Shown in pieces: positions 1-12,400 of a stretch of DNA of 64,000 nucleotides. Made by a program: the position numbers and the translations under genes. The stretch lies in contig CM020618.1 of the NCBI GenBank assembly GCA_009829735.1, forward strand, positions 6,074,882 through 6,138,881, read 5' to 3'. The notes under the pieces are model-generated. The model saw only the letters and a program-made list of their open reading frames with translations. It was not told the origin of the DNA and searched no databases. The stretch's first letter is position 1, and the number at the start of each line of letters is the position of its first letter. Origin of the DNA: Pyropia yezoensis. Taxonomy: Eukaryota; Rhodophyta; Bangiophyceae; Bangiales; Bangiaceae.

Positions 1-828
1 GGCGGTGGCGGCACGGCCGCAGCCGCCGACTCGCCCCTCGGCGGCGGCGGCAGCGCGGCCGGCGCGTCTCCGCGGGCGGCGGGTGTGGCGGCGCCCGGCG
101 GGCGGCGGGGCCCCAAGCGGCCGCGCGTCGTGCGGCGGCTGCGGCTGTCTGGGGTGTCCCCCCCCCGGCCGGTGCGGCGGCGGCTGGATGGGGGCGGCAT
201 TGGCGGCAGCGGCGGCGGTGGGGGCAGCGGCGGCAGCAGCGTCGGCGGCGGTGGGGGTGGTGGCGGCGGCGACGCCGACGGCAGCGGCGCGCCCTGCTAC
301 TCCCTTCCCGCCCGCCACCGCCCGCCGGCTGGGGCGGCCGACGTGCCCCCGCTGGGCGCCGCGTCGCAGCCGCCGCCGGGCGTGCCGTTGCCGACGCCGA
401 CGTTGCCTCCCTTTTCGCTTGTGCCGCCCCCGCCAGTGGGCCGCGACACCGCGGTCGCGTGGGGGGGCGTACTGCCCCCGCCGCCGCCGCCGCCCCCACG
501 GGCGGTCGCGGTGGCTGCCAGCCCGGCGGGGGGCGCCCCCCCCCCCCCCTCGACGGTCGCCTCCCCCCCCGGCAGTCCCCCCCCTCCCCCCCCCCCCGCC
601 CGCCATCCCCCCCGCCGCGTGGGCGGCGACGCTCCCCTCCCCCGCGGGCTCTGTCGTGCGGTCCCTTCTCGCCACCCATCTGGTGTCGCTGCTGGCCGCC
701 CCCCCCTCCCCCCCCCCTGGGCTGGCCGCCGCCGCCGCGGCGGCGCTGGCCAACCCCGACGACGCGGCCGCCCTGAGCGGGCTGGTGCCGCCGCTCGCCG
801 CGGCGGCGCACCCCACCCCCCGCCCCGC

Positions 829-859
<31 letters not shown>

Positions 860-2807
860 GCCCCCCACCCCCCCCACCATCGCCACCGCCCAACGGCGAT
901 CCACCTGCTTGCGGCGCTCGTTGGCGCCGCGCCCCACATCCGCGGCGCGCTGCTCGACCCGGCCGTCACGGGTCCGCTGCTGGCGGTTGCCGGCACCGAG
1001 ACGCGGGCGCACCCGCCAGCGTCCCGTGGCCGCCGGGGCACCCGCGGCGGCTCGTCGGCGGCGGCGGCGGCGGTGGCGGCGGCCGCCGCCGCGGGGCCCC
1101 CGCCCGCCAGCGCCGTGGCGGCCGCCGCGGCAACGGCGGCGGCGCTCGAGCTCCTCGGCGCCGCCGTCGCGCACGCGCACGCGGCCGAGGCGGATGTCCC
1201 CCTGCCCCCCCGGCGGCGGCCGCCCCCGGCCTCAGCGGCGACCCCCCCGGCGGCGACAGCGGCGGCGCCCTCCCCTCCCCCCCTGGACCGCCCGCCCCCC
1301 CTTCGCGCCCTGTTGATGGTGCTCCTCCCCAAGCTGGCGCCGGTGGTGCTCGCCCACCTCCGCCACCAGTGCGACGCGACGCCCGCGGCGGTGGGGGTGG
1401 CGCTGGCGCTCGTCCGCGCGCGTGCGGTGGGGGAGGCGGCGGTCGACGCGACCACCGCCGCCGCCGCCACTGCCGCCACCGCCGCCGCCGCCGCCGCTTC
1501 CGCCGCGGCCGCCGCGGAAACGGCGGCCGATACGGCCGGCCGTGGGGGCGGCCCCGGGGCAGCCACCACCACCGCCACCACCGCGACGACCGCCGCCGCC
1601 ACGTGCGGCTCGGCGGCGGCGTCTGCGGCGGTGCCCGCCCACCCGCTGGTGACGTTTTGGGTGCAGATGGTGCCGGCGCTGTCGGCGCTGCTGCCGGGTG
1701 GCGGCGGCCGCCCGACGGGCGTGGCGGTCGCCGCCCTGACGGCGCTGTCCATTGAGGCGGCGCGCGACGCGGGGCTGGTCACCCTCGTCGACCCGGCGCT
1801 GGTGCGCCACGCGCTCACCTACCTCGCCGCCGCCACCGCGCCGGCTCTACCCCCAGACGCTCCCGCCGCGGCAGCCGTTGTCGGCGGCGGCGCCGGTGGC
1901 GTCGGCGCCGGTGGCGTCGGCGGTGGGGTTGGCGGCGGTGGGGTTGGCGGCGGTGGGGTTGGCGGCGCCGCTGCCGCCGCCGCTGCCGACGCCGTCGTCG
2001 TCCTCCCCCCCCCCCCCCCCCCCGCCTCGCCCACGTGGTGCGCGGCATCCGCCTGTGCCTACAGCTGCTCCGCGCGGTGCTGGCCGAGCCCGCCGCCGCG
2101 GCCGCCGCCAGCCGCCTGCCGCCGCCGCTGGTCGCTGCCGCCGCCGCGGCGGTGGCGGCGGTCGGGTGGCCGCCGGCCGCGGCGGCGGGGGCCGGCCGGC
2201 CGCCGCCGCCGCCGCCGCCGCCGCACGGGGGCGGCGGACGCAGGAGGGGGGGGCGCCGCCCCCGCGGGGCGGGGGGGGATAACCCGCCGGCGTCTGTGCC
2301 GACGGCTGCCGCGGATGGGGGGGGTGGGGGGGGGGCGGCCGCTGTCGCGGGCAGCTCTGCCGCCGCCGCCGCCGACGCGCGGGCCGTTTATGCGGTGCTG
2401 CTGGGCGTGTGGGGTGGGGGAGGGGCGGGGGGGGGGGGGCGGCGGTCGGTCGAGACGGCGGCGGTGGGGGGGGGGGTGGCGCGGGGGGGGGCGGGGAGGA
2501 CGCGGCCGCTGGTGCGCCGCCGCCTGCCGCCGCCACCGCCGCCGCGGCCGCCGCCGCCGCCGACCACGGCGCCGGGGGTGGCGTCGGGGGCGGGGTGGTG
2601 GCCCGCGGGGACGTCCTGCCGCCGGCGCGCGCGCCGGCGCCGGCACCACCCCCACCACGGCCGCCGCCCCCGCAGCCGCCACCGCACCTGGCACGGCCGC
2701 CACCGCCGCCACCGTCGGTCATTGACGTGGACGCGATGGAGGGGGGCAACGCCCCGCGCGGGGGGGGCGGCGAGGCGGTGGGGGGGGTGGGGGTGGTGGC
2801 GCTGTGA
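1..2807 (+). CDS. Unrecognised Ala/Gly/Pro-rich protein, 5' end outside window
   Basis: I do not recognise a family. The coding frame seems to change several times, each time in a C or G run: roughly 85-590 in one frame (NLS-like GPKRPRVVRR near its start), 600-1990 in a second, about 2035-2460 in the first again, and about 2500-2807 in the third, ending VIDVDAMEGGNAPRGG and a TGA at 2805-2807. The middle part (about 640-1850) holds helix-like stretches such as LVTFWVQMVPALSALL and VAVAALTALSIEAARDAG that could be an armadillo/HEAT-like solenoid, but no diagnostic motif is visible. Gly and Ala runs separate these blocks. The frame changes at homopolymers are either sequence errors, short introns or real damage. 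The N-terminus lies left of position 1. Confidence 0.4.
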
Positions 2808-2865
2808 GGGAGGGGGGGGGGGGCAGAGGCGGTGCAGTCGGGGGGATGGGTCGGGGTGGGCGGGC

Positions 2866-2906
2866 GGGGAGGAGGGGAGGAGGGGAGGAGGGGAGGAGGG
2901 GTGGGG
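2866..2906. repeat. GGGGAGGA microsatellite
   Basis: Five near-perfect units of a purine-only G-rich motif lie just after the end of the upstream gene. Four or more G runs in close succession could form a G-quadruplex on the + strand; this is inference from the base pattern. Confidence 0.7.
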
Positions 2907-3419
2907 GAGGTAGTGCAGGTGGGTGAGTGCTGGTGGGCGGGGGGGGGGGTGCCAGGTTTGGCCTGTAGGCGATGCGCGGCCGTTGTGCCGGCCAGTGGGG
3001 GGGGCGGCGGGGCGGGGCGGCCCGCGGGCGGGTCTGCTGCGCACGAGCAAACGAGCGCGCGAGGCGGAACACTTTCGGGGAGGCAGCGGGCGACAAGAAA
3101 AGTAGGAACACGGTGGACCGCACAGCATGCGGGGGCGAGAACGTGCTGTATGTACTGTGCTCAAAGAGCACAAACAGGACACGGGAGCTGCCCCACAGCA
3201 CAGCACGAGAGAAAGCACCATGCTGAGACAGAAAAGAAAGGGAAAAATAGTCATAGGAGCGCGACGCCCACGCGGCCGTCGTCGAGGGGCACCCTCCAGA
3301 AGCAAACAGGCAGACGCTCTCCCGCCCGCCCTCCACACCCACAAAAGACAGACCCGTCCAGCGGGGGAGCCGCGGCCACCCGAGGCGGCGCCCCGCCGGG
3401 CGCCTGGCCATGGAGCCCG
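2907..3419. other. Intergenic, convergent 3' ends
   Basis: Space between the + strand gene ending at 2807 and the stop codon of SEC16 on the - strand. It is lower in GC from about 3030 to 3330 than its flanks, and probably holds the 3' UTR of SEC16. I see no gene in it. Confidence 0.5.
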
Positions 3420-6400
3420 TCAGGGCCCCGCCGCCGCCGCGCGCCGCGGCGGCGGCGGTGTCGCCGCAGACGCCGGCGGCGGCGGTGCCGCCGCAGACGT
3501 CAGCGGCGGCGGCGCCCCTGATGGCGCCGCTGACGACGACGGCGCCGCTGGCGGGGGTGGCACAAAAGTGTGCCACGGGCTGTCACCTCCAGCCCCCCCC
3601 CCCCCTCCCCCCCCTCCCGCACCGCCCAGTCCCCGTCCCGGCGGCGGCGGCGGTGGCAACCCGCCGCCCAGCGGTGACGGCGCGCGGATGGGCGTGGCGG
3701 CCACCGCGGCAGGCCGCGGCGGCCGCCCGCCACCGCCACCACCGCCGCCAGCCGGGGGCGCGCCGGGGCGGCCGGCGGGGGCGCGGCCGTCCCCTCTCCC
3801 CCCCCCCGCGCCGCCGAGGGTGTCCACGTAGCGGCTGCGCGCGCCCGCGCGGCGGCCGGCCGAGTAGAGGTTGCCGCCGCCGCCGCCCGCCCCGCGCGGC
3901 GGCAGCGAAGCAGACGGGGCCAGCGGCAGGCCCGCCGCTGCCGTCGCTGTCGTTGCCGCCGGCGCGCCGCCGCCGCCCCCATTGCCACCACTGCTGCCGC
4001 CGCCACCACCACCGCCGGCTACCGCGGCCTTGACAAACGACGGTGGCGGCGGCAGGGGCGGCGGCGCATCATCGTCGGCATCGTCCTCCTCGCCTTGCAG
4101 CACCCACCGGCCACGCGCCTCGTCGTAGACAAACTGGTTCTCCTCGCCCATGTGGGCGGTCTTGACGCCCGCCCGCTTGGCCAGCGCCGTCCGCAGACGG
4201 TCGGTGAAGGAGCCCCAGCTGCTACTCCGCCGCCGCGACGCGCGCGCCGCCGACCGGTCGGCGGGGGCCGTCGTTGCGGTGCCGGCGGTGGTGGCGGCGG
4301 GGGGGGCGGCGGCAGCCGCGGCGGCCTCCCGCCCTCGCCCCCGCCCCCGCCTCCAGCCACCGCCACCGTCGGTGGTGGTGGTCGTGGGAGTCGGCGCGGG
4401 TGAGCTACCCCGTGACACGGACCGGTCGCCTCGGCTGGGCGGGTCCGAGGGGGGCGGGGGGAAACCGCCGCCGGCCATCGGCGCCGCAGCGGCCCCACCC
4501 CCAAAGCCACCGACGCTGCTCACCGGCGGGTGGCCAGCGTCTGCGCCGATCGCGGGGGCGGGCCAAGCCGGCTGGAGCGGCCAGCCGGGTGCGCCCGCGC
4601 CACCGCTGCCGTCCGCATGACCGACCCCACCGTCCCCGCCGCTAAATTCACCTCCGCGGCCGCCGCCGCCGCCACTGTCTGGTGCAGCGGCCGGTGCCGC
4701 AGGCAGCGGCGCGACCCAGCCCGGCGCGCCCCTAGAGGCGGAGTCACCAGCGCCTTGCTCATTGGACGGCCGCCCACCCGGCTCGCCCGCCTGTGTTGGC
4801 ACCGCCCACCCGGCCGCGGCGGCCGCGTGCGTCTGTGCGGGCGGCCACCCAGACGGGGCGCCCCCACCGGCGGTGGAGGCTACTGACTCCTGCGGCGCCG
4901 ACCACCCAGGCGCGGGGGCACCCCCTGCCCGGTCGGCTGCGTCGGCCGCCGGGGCCGACGACCATCCTGTCATGCCGCCCATGCCGCCAGCGGCGTCAGT
5001 CTGCGGCGCTTGCCATCCTTGCGCGCCGCCCGAAGCGTCCGTACCGCCCGACGGGGCCGGCGGCCACCCGTGCGCGTCACTCCCTGCTTGGTTAGCCGCG
5101 GTCTGTGCGGGGGCTGCTGCGGGTAGCTCGGGGGGCGCGTAACCCGCGTCGGCGGCATCAACCGACGGGGCGACCGGCCATCCGTGCACGTCACCCTCTG
5201 GTTGCTTGTTGGTCGCGGTCGGTACGGGCGCTGCCGTCCACCCGGGGCGCGCGCCACCCGCGGCGGCGGCGGCACCGCCCGACGCGGCGGGCGGCCACCC
5301 GTGCGCGCTGGCGCTCGCGTCGGCCGCGGCGCCCGGCTGCACCGGGTCCGGCCTGCGCCCAGGCGGCGCATCACCCCCCGCCGCGTCGGCCGCAGCGGCC
5401 GCCGGGGCCGACCAGGCTGGTACGCCATCCGCGGCGGCGGCGGCCTCAAACTGCGGCGCCGACCAACTTTGAGCGCCACCCGCATCGGCGGAAGCATCTG
5501 GCTGCGCCTGCCACCCAGCCGCGCCAACCGCAGCGCCCGGCTGCGGCGCAGACCAGCCTTGCGCGCCACCTACATCCGCGGCAGGGCCCGGCTGCGACGC
5601 CGGCCAGCCTTGCGCGTCGCCCCCAGCGGTAGCCTCGGATTGCGTGGCTGCCCAACCTCCTACTCCACCCACATCGGCGGCACTGTCCAGCTGTGCTGGC
5701 CACCCTTGCGCGCCAGCCGCATCGGCGGCAGCGTCTGGCTGTGCCGACCACCCATCCGCACCTGCCGAAGCGTCTGACTGCGTAACAGGCCAGCCTTGAT
5801 CGCCAGCCGTACCAACCGCCGCGCCTGGCTGCGGCGCCGGCCAGCCTTGTGCGCGTCCCGCGTCGGAGGCAGCCCCCTGCTGCGGAGCTGGCCAGCCTTG
5901 CGCGTCGTCCGTGGAAGCACCCGGCTGCGGCGCCGGCCAGCCTTGCAAGTTGCCCGCCGCGGCGGCGGCGTTGGGATGTGCGGCCGCCCACCCGCCCGCG
6001 CCGCCCGAGTCGGCAGCAGCGTCCGGCTGCGCCGGCCACCCTCCCGCGCCAACCGCATCGGCGGCAGCGTCGGGCTGAGTGGGCCACCCGCCCGCACCGC
6101 CCGTCGCGCGGGTAACTCTGTCTGGGCCCCCCGGCGCAGTTGCCGGGGGCCACCCCCCCCCGGCCGCGCCACCCCCGCCGTCGGTGGTCACGTCCAGTGC
6201 CGTAGCGGGCCAGCCACCCCCCCCCGCAACGGAGGCGCCCACCTCCCCCGCATCACTCGCAGGCGGGGGCGTAGACCACGCGCTTGGGGCGCCGCCACCA
6301 CCGCCTGACGGCGGCGGCCCCCAGCCAGGTGGGGTAGTCGCGACGGCAACCCCTTGTGCCTGCGCCGGCGGCGCCGACCAGCCCGGCGGCGTCGCCATAC

Positions 6401-9400
6401 CAGCAGCGCCCCCCGCCGGGGGGGTTTGATGCTGCTGCCAGCCGCTGCTGGCGCCGTTGGGAACGGCGGCGGCGCCCCATCCGCTGCCGCCGCCGTCGCC
6501 GCCGTCGCCGCCGTCGCCGCCGTCGCCGCCGCCCGACGAGGCAACAACCGCAAAGCCGCCCGGCGCTTCACCAGGCGGGGTCGGCACGAAGCCAGCGGGG
6601 GCGACATCCCAGGGAGAAGCCACTGCCGCTGGCGCGGCCGCCGACGCGCGCGCCGGCGCAGGGCCGACGGGTGGCGGCCCTGCCGTTAAAAAGCCCCTCC
6701 CTTCGGCACCGGCAGAGGGGAAGCCACCCCCCCCCGCATCCGCTGCGGCCCACCCGCCGCCGCCGCCGCCGACGCCGCCCGGCGAGGCGCCCAGCGCGCC
6801 GGCCGCCACTGGGGAGGGCACACCCCCCAACGGGGCAAAGCCAGCACGGAACGAGTCTCCTCTCGGCTGGCCATTAACGGCCGACTCGTCGCCGGCACCA
6901 ATGAGCGCCTTGACTGTCGAGTTCACCAGCCCATCCAGCCGCCGTGGCCGGCTGGCGCCGCCGGCCCGACCATCATCCGACCCGGCGGCGGACGGCGCCG
7001 CCGCGGGTGCAACAGCAGAGGAGGAAAATAAAGCAGACCCCCACCGTCCACCGGCCGCGGCCTTGTCCTTGCCCGTCATTTCGGAAGGCGGTGGCCGACG
7101 GCCAGCCTCTGCGGCCGCCAGCCGTAGCTCCAGATCCCGGAGGGCGCTGAGAAAGAGGGGTCCCCCTGGCGGTGGGCCACCGCCTGACCGCACCACCGCC
7201 TCACGAACACCCGCAATGATGGCCGCCACGTGTTCCTTTGCCGCCTCGAGGCGGCCCACCGCCGCAACCGCCGATGCCAGCTGCAGACGGTACGGCAGCA
7301 GGGCTGGGAACAACACCCCCCCGGGGAGGGTGAAGGCCTTAGTCGGGGCGCCGGCAGCTGTCGCTGCGGCGGCCATCGACGCTTCCAGCGCCGCCGCCTC
7401 AGACGCCTCCCACACGAGCGTCGCCAGAGTGGCCGACGGGCTGGCGCCGGGCTCACCGCCCAGGCCGCCGAGGAGGACGGGCGCGCCGGCGCTCGCGGCC
7501 GCAATGAATGGGTCGTCCCCGCCGCCGGTGGCCTCGCACAGCAGCCGACACACGTGGCCGCGGGCCTCCCCGCCGCCACGCGCCAGTTCCGCAATCCCCG
7601 CCCGGCGGCGCATGCCCACCAGCGCGGCTGCCGACTTGGCCCAGCTGTCCGCCGACGCACCGGATATGGGGCCCCCCGCCGCAACCTCGCACAGCGTCCG
7701 AAGGGAGCTGTTCTCCGAAAACGAGGCGGCCGCGAACGCGCGGGCTACGTCGGGAAAGCTCCGCACCGCGTCCAAGCCGCTGTTTCTTACGCCAACTGCT
7801 GCTGATCCCAAGATGAGCGCCAGCGGCCACAGCTCCCCGTCCGACGCCAGCGCCTGGGCGTCAGCCACGCGACCAGACGCGACCAGTGCTTGCACGCGGC
7901 AAGCACGGTTCCGAAGCAATGGCTCGTCCTCGCGATCAAATGGCAGCAACGGGCCCGCCGAGGCCGACGCGGCGGCCGCGATCAGCCGCGACCCCAGCAG
8001 AGCCGACGAGGACGGGCCCGCCAAAACGGTAGCCAAGTCCCCCGCGGCCTCGTCCGAGCGCCATTCACCGGGCCGCCGAATGGCCAACGCCAGCACCCGC
8101 CAAAGCGTGGCCGCCTCGGTCGACGACGCACGCGCAGCCATGCGCTCGCACAGTGGGACGTACGCCTCACGAGTGGGCGCTGCAGCCCCAGACGGGGCTG
8201 CCGCCTCGAGTGCCGCCTCAAGGTCGACTGACGCCGACACAGGCACAACGTCTCGAACAGCGTATACACGCACAGTGTGAGGGGCAGAGGCCACGTCACG
8301 TGGGGCCCACGAGTCACTCGGCGGTCGTGGCGCGGCCGTCACCGTCACACTGCCACCAAACCCAAACGTGACGCGGCACCGATGGTCCAAAGGCGTCGCT
8401 GGGGACTCCTGGCCAGGCAGCAGCACGGCCGCCCCCGCTGCAGCCGACGGCGAGGCGGGCCCTGACGGGGTAAACAGGTCCACGGGAGGGGGAGGAGGGG
8501 GACGGACGCCCAGCACAGGAGAACTCGCACCCAATCCAGGGGGCAGTTGTCCGGGTGACGGAAAGGGCGGCAGCCCGGCAGCGCTGCTCCCAACGATAGC
8601 GGCAGGAGACAGCTGGTGCGGCGTTGGCACTGCCACGACCTCCGAGTCAGGGACAAAAGTAGACGGCTCGAACTGTTGCGGTGCGAGCTGCGCCTGCAAG
8701 GGCAGCCCTGCTGACCCCGGGCCTCGCGCTGTCGCAGCAGCATCTGCTTCCTCAAACGCGCTATCGTCCAAACCAAACCCGTACGGGTCGTCATTGGCCA
8801 CACTCCCCCCGGCACCAGAAGTGCCATAGACGCGCACAGTCCCCGTATCACCATCCGTCCCGTACGCATCGTCGCGACGCCCACTGGAGACACCGGGGGA
8901 ATGTGGCGAACTTACGAAGTGTGCGCCAGCCTCGTCCGTCGCGGCTTCGTCCGACGCTGCATCGGCAGCAAGGTCGGCAAGAATCCATGAGTCGTCCAGA
9001 TCTGCCGCGCTGGCACCATCCGCCACATCCTCCACCTTGTCACCAACCAGCTGCTGTTCAAGAAAAAACTCAGCAGCTGACGGGCCCTCTTCTTCCTCAG
9101 GCTCCGCAGCGGCCGTGGGCTCCGCGGGAAGGGAAACTGACGAGGCAGATGGGAAACCACGGGACTGAGCCCACGTCGCAGCGGCAACGGCCAGTGGCGC
9201 CGTCGCCGAAACGACGCCATTCAAAACGTCACTTGCGTCCAAGCGCGTCGCGGCGGCAGCAGGGACATCGTCCAATGGTCCCTCCTCTTCTTCGGGCGCC
9301 AGCGCACCCCAGCCGTCTTCGACCGGGCCCCACGCATCGTCCTCAGTTATGAGAGCGCGCGATTCTGGAACGACTGGCGCTGCAGCTGTCACAGGTACAG

Positions 9401-12400
9401 CTGCTCTACCAGCGTCAGCCACCGGCCTAGACACGTGGACGGTATCAGCCGTCACACCCGCAACAACAGCCTCCGTCGTGGGAGATGACAGATCCCACCC
9501 AAAGTCGGCGTCGTCGAAACCGCCAAACTCGGCAGCACCCGCCCCTGAGGAGATAGGAGCCGGTTCAGCTGCAAATGACACGGTCTCGCAAGCAGCAGCA
9601 ACAGGTGTATCGTTGGTAGATTGAACGCCATTCATCTCAGCCTCCGGAGCAACAGCTGTGTGTGGATCACTGCGCGCCGTGACATTCAGGCCGCCAGTGT
9701 CACTGTCCGCGTCAGTGTGGGCCTCCGCACCAGGGGAAGCCAATCCCCAGCCTTGGTCCTCGACACCCCATCCATCATCGGCGCCGCCCCACTCTTCCGC
9801 AACAGGGGCAACGGCGTTCTGCGCAGGAGACGAAGTTCTCGCAACAGAGTCGCTCGGCAGAGTCGCCGATGTCAGCCTGTGCCCCGACGAGGTCGACTCA
9901 GCATCAGCTGTCTCGCCCACTACAGCGACAGGTGGCTCGCTCGAATCCTGTGCAGCGCCAGACAGCCGTTCTGTCGGCACAAACGAGGGGGCATTAGCCA
10001 CTGCAGCTGCACCCGAGCCGCCGCCGTCAGCAGCAACACGGGCAGGCGAACCACGGCTACTCCGGGCCGAGGTCGCTGGCTCCACGTCAGCCGGCAAGAG
10101 GTCCCACGCATCATCGACCGCACCCCAGCCACCGTCGTCCGGAGTCGCGTTGAGAACTTGCGACCCGGCATCACTGTTTAAGGCCCCTGGGGGCGCGACG
10201 TTGTCGGAGACGCCCTCATCCTGGAACAATCCAACAGCTTCGATGACCGGTTTCGCCAGACTGGCCGACAACGAGCCAGTGAGCACAGGCGACGTTTCGG
10301 AGAGTACAGGTGCCACCTCGCTCGTGTTGGGTTCCGCCGCGTCAGCTGCATCGGCTGCCCGCACAGCTTCCCACCCGTCCTCTTCAGCATTCCATACCGC
10401 GTTCCTGGCACAGACGTCCCCCGCCTGTGTATCCAAGGGCCCATCAGCATCGCTCAAGCCAAGCACTATAGGAGTGCTCTCATCTGTCTTGCGCGGTTGA
10501 CTGACGTTCCCAGCTACCCTATCATCCAACGCACATGTCGCCTCGTCTTGCAAGGGTCCGACAGGCTCCGCAGCACCAGAAGACTCCTCAACGGGCAGGG
10601 ACACTCCAGCCGTGCCCACAGCCTGTTCTCCAGCCACAAACGCAGCAGCCGTCGAGGCAGAAGCGGTGACGTCAGCTGGCAGAGATGACAAGAGGGGCGC
10701 ACTCGCATGTGTTCTCGCGCCCGTGTCCGCGTCCATGCACAGGGCTCCGGATGGCAGCTCCGGGGGCATCTCAGCATCAGACAGGAAATCCCCATCGCTA
10801 CTGGTAAAGCCCATGGCAGCAGTGCTGGTCCAAGGCGAGTGGACAATGACCGTCGCGTGAGACGCATCAGCAGATTGGCCAGGAGCACCCGCGGGCTGAC
10901 CAGCCTCTTTCAAGCGCACGGAGGCAGCAGCAGCCGAGCCTGCAATCCCGTCCACAGTGGTGGCTACATCGCCATTCGGAGAACCGTGGGCACTAGGGGC
11001 ACCGTCGTGCACACCGTCGAACGGGCGATCCAGAAGCCGCTTGGCGTCAGCGGCTGGGCCAGCCTCTAACGGCACTGATGACCGCGATGTTGGGCGATCC
11101 GCACGGTGCTCAACGGGCGCTCTACGAGAGTCACTTTCAGAAACATCAGGGTCCTGCGCGCTTGTGGCCGAGTCTACAGCGACTGGAACAGCAACATCCA
11201 CGTGTGTTCCTGCCCCCACTTCGGCGTCGGCCACAAAGACGGGAAGCACCCCGGAGCCGACATCCTCGACAGCCGTCCCATCTCCTTCGTCCGCATGCTC
11301 ATCATCGGGTGCCGCACGAACTGCCGCAACAATCCCTGCAGAGCTGGGCGACGGTGAATTCGTGATAAGCGCGGTCGACGGCCCGACGGACGAGCCAATG
11401 GTAGGGCACCCACCTTCAACAGCAGCAGTCGCTTCGCTCGATGCTTCACCTACGGGCGGGTTCTCAACGACGGCATCAGGGAGCTTCGCTGACGGGTGGT
11501 CGGCCACAGACGCCTCGTCGTTGGTCGGTTCCGCAGGGGTGGCCATAGTGGACGATGCGGGTACGAGCGCAGCGCCATCAGCAGGGCCGGAGAAACTGGC
11601 GTCACCTATGTCGTAGGGCGACCGTTGGATCGACGCGGCAGCAGCCGACTCGTCGGCGACGTCCGAATCGCACATGTCGTCCGTTGGTGCCTCAACTACC
11701 AAAGAGTTCGAAGCATCGGGGTCAGCTTCCGCTTCACCGGCATCCAAAGCGTCGGTACCGAAGCTGTCCGATTCCACGAGTTCCCTCTCCTCTGTCGCAG
11801 ATGCAGTCACTGAAGCTGCGTCACAGCCCTTGGCGGACGTATCAACGTTTTCTGCAACAACGGGCTCATGGGAATACACCGTCCCGTCCAGCTCACCAGC
11901 CACAGCAGCTGGTGCTTCACCCCAATCGGCATCCCATGCTTCATCCGCAGGCTCAGTGCGCAGTGTTGGTTCTGTCACCTCGGGCAGTAGGGATGAAGTG
12001 GACACAGGTGCAGACGGGTCCAAAGCAGTTACCGCATCAGTGACCACAGAAGCTCCTGCTTCTGCAGCAACCAAGATCTCGTCCCTGTCCGCGTCTGGCA
12101 TGTCACCTGTCAACCCTACGTTGGAAGAGAGAGCCTCCGCGGGCGATAACCCGGTCCCGTTACTGGCAGTCGGGGCGTCCACCTCGCCAACGGAAGCCGC
12201 CGCCTCTGCGACGATGGGCGAGGAACCCCAGTCCCCCTCCCAGCCCGCATCAGCTGCTTCCTCGGTACTGGGAGTGCCAATCACATGAGATGAGTCGGGC
12301 GTCTGCGCAGGCAACATGTCAGAGGACACATCAGCTGGTACCACAGTTGCCGCCACAGCCATGGCCTCCGCGTCCCTACATGGAGCGAATGGCTCGTCGA

